Position numbers and translations under genes: made by a program | Notes under the pieces: generated by a model | Told to the model about the DNA's origin: nothing | Databases searched by the model: none | What the model saw: only the letters and a program-made list of their open reading frames with translations | In this document: piece by piece, positions 1-8,310 of the stretch | Position numbering within the stretch: position 1 is the first letter of the stretch | Layout of the letters: the number at the start of each line of letters is the position of its first letter | Assembly (NCBI GenBank): GCA_038234815.1 | Contig: JBBQSU010000013.1 | Coordinates: 1-39,869 of the forward strand | Direction: 5' to 3' | Source: JBBQSU01 sp038234815 | Lineage (GTDB): Bacteria; Planctomycetota; Phycisphaerae; Tepidisphaerales; Tepidisphaeraceae | DNA: 39,869 bases

Positions 1-102
1 ACGATCGGAATGATCATGCTGGAGAAAATCAACGCCAGCCCCCAACGACTGCTAGAGGCTATTATGAACTTGTCAGAACTTGTCGCGCCAAACTGGGGAT
101 GA
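1..102 (+). CDS. possible 3' end of a gene cut by the window edge
   Basis: An open frame enters from the left edge and stops at TGA 100-102, giving 33 residues that end in SELVAPNWG. The composition is protein-like (MLEKINASP, LLEAIMNLSE), but no family can be recognised from so short a tail. A second frame is also open across this stretch and runs to a TGA overlapping the malate dehydrogenase start, so the choice of frame is uncertain. The 64 bases after the stop leave room for a promoter for the next gene. Confidence 0.25.
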   Translation, partial: TIGMIMLEKINASPQRLLEAIMNLSELVAPNWG

Positions 103-166
103 TTCAGATTGAATTGGCGTTGACTTTCCCCATAATGGCCGTCCCTAACTTGAAAGGAAACACAAT

Positions 167-1153
167 ATGAAACAACCCATTCGTGTGGCAGTGACGGGGC
201 CAGCCGGCCAGATCGGCTATGCCCTTTTGTTCCGAATCGCATCCGGGGCCATGTTTGGCCCGGACCAGCCGGTAATTCTGCAATTGCTCGAAGTCCCGGT
301 GGAAAAAGTCCTTAAGGCGCTTGAAGGCGTCGCTATGGAGCTTGACGACTGCGCCTTCCCGCTTTTGCACGGCATCGTGCAAACCAGCGATCCCAATGTC
401 GGCTTTAAGGATGCCAACTGGTGCCTGCTGGTGGGTGCCAAGCCCCGCGGGCCGGGCATGGAGCGTGCCGATCTCCTCAAGGACAACGGCAAAATTTTCA
501 CCGAACAAGGCCAGATCATCGACCGCGTGGCCGCCAGTGATTGCCGCGTGGCCGTGGTGGGCAACCCCGCCAATACCAACTGCATGATCGCCGCCAGTGT
601 CGCCAAGCGACTTCCGCCGGAACGCTTCACCGCCATGGTGCGCTTGGACGAAAATCGCGCCCGCACGCAACTGGCCAGGAAGGCCAACGTCCTGGTCTCC
701 AGCGTGACCGACACCTACATCTTCGGCAATCACAGCCCCACGATGTTTCCGGCGTTTCACCTGGCCAAGATCAACGGCAAGCCGGTACCGCAAGTCATCG
801 GGCATCACGAATGGCTTCGCGGGGAATTCTGCGAAACCGTCGGCAAGCGAGGCGCCGCCATCATCGCCGCCCGCGGGGCCTCCAGCGCCGCCTCGGCCGC
901 CAATGCCCTGGTCGATCACGTCCATGACCTGATGACCCCGGGCAAAATTCACTCCGTTGCCGTCAAGAGCAACGGGGAATACGGCTTTGACGCCAACGTC
1001 TGGGCCGGCCTGCCAGTGAAAACCACCACCCCGGGCAGCTTTGAAGTCATCAAGGGCCTGGCGATGGACGATTTCGCCAAGCAGAAAATCGCCGCTACCA
1101 ACAAGGAACTGGTAGACGAGCGCGAAGCCGTAAAAGGCATGCTCGGAAAGTAA
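167..1153 (+). CDS. mdh: malate dehydrogenase
   Basis: This 328-residue protein has the usual length of NAD-dependent malate dehydrogenase, which interconverts malate and oxaloacetate in the TCA cycle in the cytosol. The N-terminal Rossmann segment VAVTGPAGQIGYALLFRI, the VVGNPANTN motif and the catalytic-histidine region GNHSPTMFP place it in the cytosolic-type (type 2) MDH branch rather than the lactate-dehydrogenase-like branch. An AAAGGAA ribosome-binding site lies about 8 bases before the ATG. The gene appears monocistronic and is followed by a long GC-rich inverted repeat at 1182-1232. A large open frame on the opposite strand is only a codon-bias shadow. Confidence 0.95.
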   Translation: MKQPIRVAVTGPAGQIGYALLFRIASGAMFGPDQPVILQLLEVPVEKVLKALEGVAMELDDCAFPLLHGIVQTSDPNVGFKDANWCLLVGAKPRGPGMERADLLKDNGKIFTEQGQIIDRVAASDCRVAVVGNPANTNCMIAASVAKRLPPERFTAMVRLDENRARTQLARKANVLVSSVTDTYIFGNHSPTMFPAFHLAKINGKPVPQVIGHHEWLRGEFCETVGKRGAAIIAARGASSAASAANALVDHVHDLMTPGKIHSVAVKSNGEYGFDANVWAGLPVKTTTPGSFEVIKGLAMDDFAKQKIAATNKELVDEREAVKGMLGK

Positions 1154-1181
1154 CAAGGCAGATTAGCCGCACTTTTCCCCG

Positions 1182-1232
1182 CGCGGCGGGTGAATGGGGC
1201 CTAGTAAAAGGCAAGCCCAATCACCCGCCGCG
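1182..1232. terminator. GC-rich inverted repeat after mdh, probable transcription end
   Basis: The arms CGCGGCGGGTGA (1182-1193) and TCACCCGCCGCG (1221-1232) are perfectly complementary, and the stem can be extended inward by GGGC pairing with GCCC. No T-run follows, so it is not a canonical intrinsic terminator. Its place 29 bases after the mdh stop suggests a 3' stabilising or terminating hairpin. Confidence 0.55.
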
Positions 1233-1572
1233 TGCTTAAGGGAACATCGCCCTTGAACGCGCATTGCATTGTTTTGCGCGCGAGCGCCCGCCAATTCCCG
1301 TCCCTGAATCAACAACCTGGCCCGACGACCTAATGTTCAAACCGGGGACAGGAATGGGGTCTGGACATCGCCGCTAACGAAGGGAGATAAATTAACAGCA
1401 CCCGACGTCTCATGAATGGTCCCTTTTACTCACAAGGAGATGTTGAATCCACTACGGGTTGCAAGGTTGGGTGGATCATCGCGCGGCCGCGTGATCCTTC
1501 GCATCGGCCTGAAAAAGGGGCGACTTAACCTCGGCAACCGCAAAATTTGTCACTTGTTTACGGATTTGAACG

Positions 1573-1677
1573 GCGCGCATCCAAATGCAAGCCGCGCGCA
1601 TCCAGATCGAAGCGGCGCGCATTCAGATCGAAGCGGCGCGCATCCAAATGCAAGCCGCGCGCATTCAGATCGGGCCT
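1573..1677. repeat. five-copy 21-base tandem repeat
   Basis: Five head-to-tail units start at 1573, 1594, 1615, 1636 and 1657, each beginning GCGCGCAT. Two unit variants occur, one ending in CCAAATGCAAGCC and one in (C/T)CAGATCGAAGCG, in the order A-B-B'-A-B-like, and the last is partly degenerate. The period is exactly seven codons, so every frame reads as a heptad; one plus frame gives repeated AARIQIE. No start site or conserved domain supports translation. Confidence 0.85.
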
Positions 1678-1728
1678 GGAAAAGGTGACACACATCGTTT
1701 CGGAGATACGATGTGCGTCACCTTTTCC
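1678..1728. repeat. near-perfect 21-bp inverted repeat (hairpin)
   Basis: The arms at 1678-1698 and 1708-1728 are complementary in 20 of 21 positions, with a 9-base loop (TTCGGAGAT). The arm core is AAAAGGTGAC. It abuts the 21-base tandem repeat directly and lies 94 bases before the DUF1015 start. There is no T-run, so it resembles a MITE-like or structured RNA element more than an intrinsic terminator. Confidence 0.8.
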
Positions 1729-1821
1729 GGGTTCGACGGCGGGCAGTTGAAGGCGCCGCGTGTGTTTTCTTGATCTTTGTTGGCAGGCACTTATCCTCCA
1801 CTTGAACAAAAGGAGCGACCC

Positions 1822-3129
1822 TTGGCGACTATTCGACCATTCATGGGGATTCGATATTCGAGGCGGAAGCAGATCGATTTTTCGCAGGTGATTGCCCCGC
1901 CTTATGACGTGCTGGATGAGGACGGCAAGGCCAAGCTCCAAGCGCGGCACCCGAATAACATCGTCACGGTTGATCTGCCGCATCTGCCGCCGAAATCGGT
2001 CGGTCCCGATGCCACGTATGAGAAGGCCGCGATGACGCTGCAATCGTGGCTGGCCGGCGGGGTGCTGGAGAAGGACGCGCGGGCGGCGCTCTATCCTTAT
2101 ACGCAGACTTACGAACACAGTGGCCGGGCGTTTCATCGGCGGGGGTTTCTGGCTGCGGTCCGGCTGTCGCCATTCGGCAAAGGGGAGGTGGTCCCCCACG
2201 AAAAAACCTACGCATCGGCGATCGAAGACCGCTTAAAACTTACGCGCGCAACCGGCGTGCAGCTTTCGCCCATCTTCGGGCTATACAGCGACCCGCGCAC
2301 TGAGGTCACCAACGCGCTTTATCACGACCTGAGCAAACCGGAAATGTCGGCGACGCTGAGCGGGGTGCAGAACGATCTGTGGAGCGTCACGGATTCGGAG
2401 GTGGAAACCAAGGTGATCGATTTGATGGCCCGGAAGCCGATCTACATCGCTGACGGCCATCACCGATACACCATGGCCCTGGCGTATCAGAAGGAGCTGG
2501 CGGAGAAAGCCGGCGGAGCGCTTCCGCCGGCGCATCCGGCGAATTTTTGCCTCTTTCACCTCGTCAGTATGCAGGACGATGGGTTGCTGATTCTGCCCAC
2601 GCATCGCCTGATCGGCGGGCTGAGGAATTTTGATCCGAAGGCGTTTGCTGCCGCCGTCGCCGGAGCATTCAGTATGACCGAAACCAATCTTGCGCCCAAT
2701 CAGGTGGGGACGTACATCGACGAGGTATTGCCCAAGCAACCGGCCCACTCGTTCGGTCTGTATCACGCGGCCGGCAAAAAACTCTATCAACTGACGCTCA
2801 CCAATCCCGACGTGCTCAAGCCGCTTGAACCGACGCACAGCGAGGCCTGGTGCAAACTGGACGTGGCGATTCTCCAGCGATATCTGCTCGACGAAATCCT
2901 TCAACCGAAGTTCGCGGGATCGACGGAGATCAGCAAAGGCTATACGGCATTGTCGGAAGAAGTGGTGCCGAAAACCGACGCCGGAAAATTTCAGATTGCA
3001 TTGCTGTTGAAAAGCACCCCGCTGCACGCATTGGAAGAACTTGGCAAGCACAACGAAGTGATGCCGCAAAAGAGCACTTACTTCTTCCCGAAATTAGCGA
3101 CGGGAATGGTAATGAATGCGGTGACGTAG
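1822..3129 (+). CDS. DUF1015 family protein
   Basis: The 435-residue product carries the hallmarks of the DUF1015 family: an N-terminal IRPFMGIRYS, then VIAPPYDVLDEDGKAKL, HPNNIVTVDLP, and the central ADGHHRYTMAL motif. The biochemical role of the family is not settled as far as I know; in some bacteria it lies near serine-biosynthesis genes, but no such genes are here. The TTG start at 1822 is chosen because AAAGGAG (1808-1814) lies 7 bases upstream and the protein then begins at the conserved region. An earlier in-frame TTG at 1777 has no such site. The gene converges with the minus-strand PBP4 gene. Confidence 0.88.
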   Translation: MATIRPFMGIRYSRRKQIDFSQVIAPPYDVLDEDGKAKLQARHPNNIVTVDLPHLPPKSVGPDATYEKAAMTLQSWLAGGVLEKDARAALYPYTQTYEHSGRAFHRRGFLAAVRLSPFGKGEVVPHEKTYASAIEDRLKLTRATGVQLSPIFGLYSDPRTEVTNALYHDLSKPEMSATLSGVQNDLWSVTDSEVETKVIDLMARKPIYIADGHHRYTMALAYQKELAEKAGGALPPAHPANFCLFHLVSMQDDGLLILPTHRLIGGLRNFDPKAFAAAVAGAFSMTETNLAPNQVGTYIDEVLPKQPAHSFGLYHAAGKKLYQLTLTNPDVLKPLEPTHSEAWCKLDVAILQRYLLDEILQPKFAGSTEISKGYTALSEEVVPKTDAGKFQIALLLKSTPLHALEELGKHNEVMPQKSTYFFPKLATGMVMNAVT

Positions 3130-3194
3130 GAGGACGAGTGGGTGTGGCAAAATAGCGATTGGGGCATGGGGTATTTACTCGGCCTTCCCCAGGC

Positions 3195-4727
3195 TCACTT
3201 CTCGATCGCTTTGACGATGCGTTCTTGAAGCGGTTTGATCGAGGAGTTGCTGCCTTCGGGGATGCCGTTCATGAGAATGCTGAAGGCGTACCATCTGCCG
3301 TCGCGGGCGGTGAGGAATCCGCTCAGGCAGCTAGTCCCCGCGACAAAGCCGCTTTTGGCGAACACCCGGCCGCGCAGGTCAGAGCCTTTAAAACGGTCGT
3401 CGAGTGTGCCATCCACCCCGGCGACCGCCAGGCTCTTTATGTACATCTCCCGATGCGGGCTGAAGTATTCGTGCATGAGCACGCGCGTGATGGCACTGGC
3501 GGTGATGGTGTTATGTTTGGACAGCCCACAGCCGTCATCGAGATGGAACTGGTCCTCGACCACGCCCGCCGAGCGCAGAAATTTGCCGACAGCCGTCGGG
3601 CCGTTTTCCCACGATCCGCTTTTTCCCGTCGCGGCAAAACCGATGCGCTTGCAGAGGGCCTCGGCGTACAGGTTCATGCTGTCCTTGTTGGCCCGCGTGA
3701 TGACCTGCACCAGCGAGGTTTCGTGGATCGCCAGAACGACCGGCCGAACGGCGGGCGCGTCGAGCGCGTCGGCCGGATCGGGATTGTCGATTTTTTCGCG
3801 CCTCGTCCGGTCACGGCGCACGGGGCCGGTGATATTGATGCCGGCAGCGGCGAGGGTTTCGGAAAGCACCGTGCCTGCGAACATGGGCGGGTCGTAAACC
3901 GTCACCGAAATGGCCTTCTCGTTGGGATCGGGAATCTCGCCACGCAGAACGATGTCATTGCCCACAGGCAAGCGCGAAAGCCAGACGGCGTTCTCACGGC
4001 CTCCCACGCAGGTGTTGGTCACCCGCGCGTAATGGGTGGCGGGGTCGGTCCGGTACTGCACCAACTGCCCGATGGCGGTGGGACGGAGATAGAAATCAAG
4101 GCAATTGGCGTTGAGATTCAGCCCGCCCACGCCGGCCATGTATCGCTTGTGCAACTGATCGGCCGGCCAGTTGGGGTGGACGAATCGCTCTTCAAATACG
4201 CTGTCGTCTACGACAACCCCTTTAAGTTCTTTGATACCCTTCTGCTTGACGATGTCGGCCCAGTTCTTGAACAGCGTGGTGCTATCCCAGCCGGCCTTCT
4301 TGAGCAACTCGGCATCGCCGAGGGTTGGGTCGCCGTCGCCAATCAGGACAAGGCTGCCGTCATAGAAAGCCAGGCGCGTGCGGAATTTGAAGTCGGCCCC
4401 CAGTTTGTCGATGGCCGCTGCGGTAGTAATCAGCTTGAGATTGCTGGCCGGGATGAGGGGAATGTCACTGTCGTGCTTAAAAAGTCGCGGGGAATTCTCA
4501 GCCGAATCCTCCAGGCGGACGATCTGAATGCCGACTTCCGCGCGAGCCAGCAGTTTGTCGGCCAGCACGGCCCTGACCTCTGTCTGCAAATCCGCGCGAG
4601 CGGTTTGACAACAGGCCACAAGCCCGGCGGCCATCGCCCAGATGACGATTTGCGCCCAGGCACTTCCGCGGGCATTGAACGTGTCGCGCGCCTGCAACTT
4701 CATGCGTACCGTTATCGACAATTGCAT
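3195..4727 (-). CDS. dacB: D-alanyl-D-alanine carboxypeptidase/endopeptidase, PBP4 type (peptidase S13)
   Basis: This 510-residue exported protein matches the PBP4 (DacB) family, which trims and cleaves peptidoglycan cross-links in the periplasm. A hydrophobic N-terminal segment (about residues 24-40, WAQIVIWAMAAGLVACC) looks like a signal peptide or lipoprotein-like leader. The three active-site motifs are visible: SNLK (S95-K98), SMN (350-352) and KSG (458-460), where KSG replaces the more common KTG. An internal ATG eight codons in (4703) is an alternative start; neither has a strong ribosome-binding site. The gene is divergent from efp across 160 bases. A 582-residue open frame on the other strand is a shadow. 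Confidence 0.92.
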   Translation of the reverse strand: MQLSITVRMKLQARDTFNARGSAWAQIVIWAMAAGLVACCQTARADLQTEVRAVLADKLLARAEVGIQIVRLEDSAENSPRLFKHDSDIPLIPASNLKLITTAAAIDKLGADFKFRTRLAFYDGSLVLIGDGDPTLGDAELLKKAGWDSTTLFKNWADIVKQKGIKELKGVVVDDSVFEERFVHPNWPADQLHKRYMAGVGGLNLNANCLDFYLRPTAIGQLVQYRTDPATHYARVTNTCVGGRENAVWLSRLPVGNDIVLRGEIPDPNEKAISVTVYDPPMFAGTVLSETLAAAGINITGPVRRDRTRREKIDNPDPADALDAPAVRPVVLAIHETSLVQVITRANKDSMNLYAEALCKRIGFAATGKSGSWENGPTAVGKFLRSAGVVEDQFHLDDGCGLSKHNTITASAITRVLMHEYFSPHREMYIKSLAVAGVDGTLDDRFKGSDLRGRVFAKSGFVAGTSCLSGFLTARDGRWYAFSILMNGIPEGSNSSIKPLQERIVKAIEK

Positions 4728-4887
4728 GGCCTAAACAAGAGCGGGGGTTTGACGCCTTCTGCACCGAGCAGTATTATATCCCCCCTTTCCACCCGTTTCA
4801 GCCTTCCTTACGTGTTTGCTGACTGCGGATTTTTTAGTAATAGATGCCTCGACCGCTCCGACAAATCGGAGCAAAGGACCAACTGCC

Positions 4888-5442
4888 ATGCGTGCCAGCG
4901 ACATTAAAAAGGGAACCGCCATCATCATCGACGGGAAGCTCTATGTGGTGACCGGTGCGGATCACAACACGCCCGGAAACCTCCGCGCCAAAGTGACGTT
5001 TAAAATGCGCGACGTCGGCAAGGGCACGATCATGGACAAGCGCGTCGGGGCTACGGACGACATCCAGATCACCACCCTCGACAGCCGCCAGGTGGAATAT
5101 CTTTATAGCGACAACGAAGGCCACTGGCTGATGGACTTGGAAACGTTCGATCAGGCCTGCATTTCCAAGGAAGTTTTCGGCAACGACATCCTTTATCTCA
5201 AGCCCAATACACAGCTCACCGCGTCGTATCACGACGGCAAGATCGTCACTTATGAACTGCCGAAAACAGTCGATCTGAAGATCGTGGACACCCCGCCCAT
5301 TCTCAAAGGCGCGACGGCAACCAATCAGCTCAAGGAAGCCAAGCTGGAAACCGGCCTGAACACCCGCGTGCCGGGGTTCATCATCACCGGCGAGGTCATT
5401 CGGATTAATACCGAAACCGGCGAATACCTAAGCAGGGCGTGA
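4888..5442 (+). CDS. efp: elongation factor P
   Basis: The 184-residue product is a three-domain EF-P, which binds between the P and E sites of the ribosome and relieves stalling at polyproline. The N-terminal KOW-like start RASDIKKGTAIIIDGKLYVV, the middle OB domain and the C-terminal PKTVDLKIVDTPP, TGLNTRVPGFI and INTETGEYLSRA segments are typical. The ATG at 4888 follows AAAGGA (4873-4878). A longer in-frame extension to 4816 has no support. The domain I loop reads TPGNLRAK, so the residue that aligns with the modified Lys of PGKGQA-type EF-P is Asn31. YeiP-type paralogues also lack that Lys, but the overall match here is to standard EF-P. Confidence 0.95.
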   Translation: MRASDIKKGTAIIIDGKLYVVTGADHNTPGNLRAKVTFKMRDVGKGTIMDKRVGATDDIQITTLDSRQVEYLYSDNEGHWLMDLETFDQACISKEVFGNDILYLKPNTQLTASYHDGKIVTYELPKTVDLKIVDTPPILKGATATNQLKEAKLETGLNTRVPGFIITGEVIRINTETGEYLSRA

Positions 5443-5976
5443 TTTAGTCAGCGACTGAGCATTTCGCACCGCATCGGTTCGATTTGCTCAAATCACCCAA
5501 GCGCAGGACAAAGTCGCCATTCCGCTCGTTGGGGCAGGCTCATATAAGTTCAGTCCTGGCGGCAGGAATGCCCTATCAGGATTATCTACAATGCCGCCGT
5601 GCTGCGAGGAATTCGAGGAGTGACGCTGCGATCATAAACGCGAAGGCATGTAGGCCGGCTCGCGCGTCGCAATCTCAGATCGCATGAAACATCTGCGATC
5701 ATCCGACATTGCCTAGGGAAACGGCGTACCCGCCGGGCATTCGGCGCGTTTGCTTACAAATCGCGCAGGAGAATCTTCCCAGACCCGCTAAATCGCTACT
5801 TGCACGCAATTTGCTTGCAGGAGGAGAGCGGATGAGGTGTCAATCTAACCGTGCGTTTCTTGACGACAGACCCTTCGGTCGTCATAGTCACGCGCCCGCG
5901 CTTAGTGCGATCCGCTCATCCGACGACGGGTCGTTTGATTCGCTATTTATTTTTATCTCTTTTGAGGAGTTATTCC
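5443..5976. other. 534-base leader/intergenic region before glnN
   Basis: No gene was recognised here. A hairpin with 7-bp arms GATCGCA (5678-5684) and TGCGATC (5694-5700) lies mid-way. A smaller imperfect stem lies around 5861-5886 (TGACGAC ... GTCGTCA). The last 40 bases are AT-rich and lead into the GAGGAG site of glnN. The length allows a regulated leader, but no known riboswitch consensus was recognised. The short open frames lack ribosome-binding sites and conserved sequence. Confidence 0.5.
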
Positions 5977-8157
5977 ATGGGTTCGTCCAATCTGCGGCAA
6001 GATGCCATTAAAGCCATCGCCAGCACGAAACATCAGCTCAATCGCGTCGACTTTAAGACGACGCACATCAAGGATTTGTTCGGCATCAACGTATTCAACG
6101 AGGAAACACAGCGGGCACGTCTGCCCAAGCCGATCTTCAAGGCTCTGCAGAAAACTATCAAAACCGGCGCGCCTTTGGACCCCTCGATCGCTGATTCCGT
6201 GGCTTCGGCCATCAAAGACTGGGCCATCGAAAAGGGTGCCACGCACTACACCCATATTTTCCAGCCCATGACCGGCATCACCGCCGAAAAGCATGACAGC
6301 TTCTTGACCCCTGACGGCACCGGCGGCGCCATCGCGGAGTTCAGTGGGAAGGAACTGAGCAAAGGCGAACCCGACGCGTCATCGTTCCCCTCCGGCGGAC
6401 TGCGGGCAACCTTTGAAGCCCGCGGGTATACCGCCTGGGACCCGACCAGCCCGGCTTACGTCATGGAGAACCCCAATGGCTTTACGCTGGCCATCCCCAC
6501 GGCATTTTTGAGTTGGACCGGGGATTCGCTCGATAAGAAGACCCCGCTCCTCAAATCCATGGAAGTCCTCAGCACACAGGCCCTGCGCGTGCTCAAGGTC
6601 TTCGGGAAGTCCGCCCCTCGCGTGATCACCACGGTCGGCCCGGAACAGGAATACTTCCTGATCGACAAGCGATTCTATTATCTCCGCCCGGACCTGATTA
6701 ATTGCGGGCGAACCCTCTTTGGCGCCCCGCCACCCAAGGGCCAGGAACTGGAAGATCAGTACTTCGGCTCGATCCCGCCGCGGGTGCTGGCATTCATGGC
6801 CGAGGCCGAACTGGAACTTTTCAAATTCGGCGTGCCCGTAAAAACCCGGCACAACGAAGTGGCCCCCAGCCAATACGAAATCGCCCCGATTTACGAAGAC
6901 AGCAATCTGGCGACTGACCACCAGAACCTGGTGATGGAAGTGCTGCGGAAGACCGCCGACCATTACGGCCTGGTCTGCCTGCTGCACGAAAAGCCCTTCG
7001 CCGGGATTAACGGCTCGGGCAAGCACAACAACTGGTCGATGAGCACCGATTACGAAAACCTGCTCGAACCGGGAAACACCCCCCACGACAACGCGCAGTT
7101 CCTGGTCTTCACCGCTGCCGTCATCCGCGCGGTCAACAAGTACAGCAAAATCCTGCGGCTTTCGATTGCGTCGGCCCATAACGACCACCGCCTCGGCGCC
7201 AACGAAGCCCCGCCGGCCATTATCTCCATCTTCCTCGGCGATCAGCTCAACGACGTGATCGACCAGATCGAGCAAGGCGGGGCCAAGAGCAGCATGCAAG
7301 GCGGATTGTTTGAAACCGGCGTTTCAGTCCTTCCAAAGATTCCCAAGGAGGCCGGCGACCGAAACCGCACTAGCCCGTTCGCATTTACGGGCAACAAGTT
7401 TGAGTTCCGCGCGGTCGGCAGCAGTGCCAACATTGCCGGGGCCAATACCGTGCTGAATACGATCGTCGCCGAATCGCTCGACTACATCGCCACTGAACTC
7501 GAGAAGGCCACGAAGGCCGGCAAGTCGCTCAATGATGCCATCCAGGCCCTTTTGCCCGCCATCATCAAGGAAAGCCGCAAGATCATCTTCAATGGCAACG
7601 GCTATAGCGAAGAATGGCACGCCGAAGCCGAGAAACGCGGACTGCCGAATCTCAAGAATACCGTCGATGCCCTTCCAGTGGTGATTGAGCCGGAAACCAT
7701 CAAGCTGTTCACCAAGTATGGCGTGTATAGCGAGAAGGAATTGCGTAGCCGGTTTAATATCCTTTCCGAAGCCTACGTCAAAGCGCTGGCCATCGAAGCA
7801 AAAACCGCGCTGGCCATCGCGACCACGCAGATCATGCCGACGGCCCTGAAGTTCCAGAAGGAAATCGCCGACAGCGTGATCGCCACCAAAGCCGCAGGGG
7901 CAACCAGCGCCGCAGGGTCACAAATCCTCGGCAGTGTTGTCAGTGGAATCGATGCCCTGGCCAAGGCCATTGTTACGCTCGACAAAGCCCTGCAGCATCA
8001 CGTCGAAGGCGAACCCTTCGATCATGCCAAGTACGCCCGATCACACATTTTCACGGCCATCAACAGCGTGCGTGAAGCGGTCGACAAACTCGAAGGCATC
8101 GTCAGCGACGATCTCTGGCCGCTGCCAAAGTATTCGGAAATGCTGTTCATCAAATAG
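5977..8157 (+). CDS. glnN: glutamine synthetase type III
   Basis: This 726-residue enzyme has the length of GSIII, roughly 250 residues longer than the common GSI. It makes glutamine from glutamate, ammonia and ATP. The catalytic-domain motifs are present: GPEQEYFLIDKRFY (metal-binding glutamates), NGSGKHNNWSM, and NDHRLGANEAPPAIISIFLG, together with the GSIII-specific N-terminal FGINVFNEETQRARLPK and the long alpha-helical C-terminal extension. The ATG at 5977 follows GAGGAG (5964-5969) at 7 bases and gives the family-typical N-terminus; a longer open frame upstream is not supported. It is monocistronic with an intrinsic terminator behind it. Confidence 0.95.
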   Translation: MGSSNLRQDAIKAIASTKHQLNRVDFKTTHIKDLFGINVFNEETQRARLPKPIFKALQKTIKTGAPLDPSIADSVASAIKDWAIEKGATHYTHIFQPMTGITAEKHDSFLTPDGTGGAIAEFSGKELSKGEPDASSFPSGGLRATFEARGYTAWDPTSPAYVMENPNGFTLAIPTAFLSWTGDSLDKKTPLLKSMEVLSTQALRVLKVFGKSAPRVITTVGPEQEYFLIDKRFYYLRPDLINCGRTLFGAPPPKGQELEDQYFGSIPPRVLAFMAEAELELFKFGVPVKTRHNEVAPSQYEIAPIYEDSNLATDHQNLVMEVLRKTADHYGLVCLLHEKPFAGINGSGKHNNWSMSTDYENLLEPGNTPHDNAQFLVFTAAVIRAVNKYSKILRLSIASAHNDHRLGANEAPPAIISIFLGDQLNDVIDQIEQGGAKSSMQGGLFETGVSVLPKIPKEAGDRNRTSPFAFTGNKFEFRAVGSSANIAGANTVLNTIVAESLDYIATELEKATKAGKSLNDAIQALLPAIIKESRKIIFNGNGYSEEWHAEAEKRGLPNLKNTVDALPVVIEPETIKLFTKYGVYSEKELRSRFNILSEAYVKALAIEAKTALAIATTQIMPTALKFQKEIADSVIATKAAGATSAAGSQILGSVVSGIDALAKAIVTLDKALQHHVEGEPFDHAKYARSHIFTAINSVREAVDKLEGIVSDDLWPLPKYSEMLFIK

Positions 8158-8192
8158 TTCGATTCAATCGGATTACCAATGAGCCAGACTAT

Positions 8193-8238
8193 CCAACGGC
8201 CCCGGGCGATCTCCGCTCGGGGTCGTTGGTTTTTTTTT
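8193..8238 (+). terminator. intrinsic terminator of glnN
   Basis: A near-perfect stem starts with CCAACG (8193-8198) and closes with CGTTGG (8224-8229), with GC-rich inner pairing CCCCG/CGGGG, followed at once by nine T (8230-8238). It lies 36 bases after the glnN stop. Confidence 0.93.
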
Positions 8239-8310
8239 ACCCCGTCCCGCAGCCCGAACCCTGCGGGTATACTCCGGCCGCAAAGCTCCGCCGTCGAACC
8301 CAGTGTGCCG

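Larger units (their letters stand above)
1154..1821. other. 668-base intergenic stretch with repeats and hairpins
   Basis: No convincing gene lies between mdh and the DUF1015 gene. The stretch holds the post-mdh hairpin, a 21-base tandem repeat (1573-1677) and a long inverted repeat (1678-1728). The short frames across the tandem repeat are open on several frames because the period is a multiple of three. None has a well-placed ribosome-binding site. From 1233 to 1572 nothing was recognised. Confidence 0.6.

Noticed and set aside
104..1156. A 350-codon minus-strand open frame
   Set aside because: It is antisense to malate dehydrogenase and has no recognisable domain or ribosome-binding site.
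1416..1773. Short open frames over the 21-base tandem repeat
   Set aside because: All frames stay open because the period is a multiple of three; no well-spaced ribosome-binding site or conserved domain.
3159..4907. A 582-codon plus-strand open frame
   Set aside because: It lies opposite the PBP4 gene, which has all three active-site motifs; the plus frame has no domain and is a GC-codon shadow.
6379..7299. A 306-codon minus-strand frame inside glutamine synthetase
   Set aside because: It is a shadow of the glnN coding strand; composition follows third-position GC bias.
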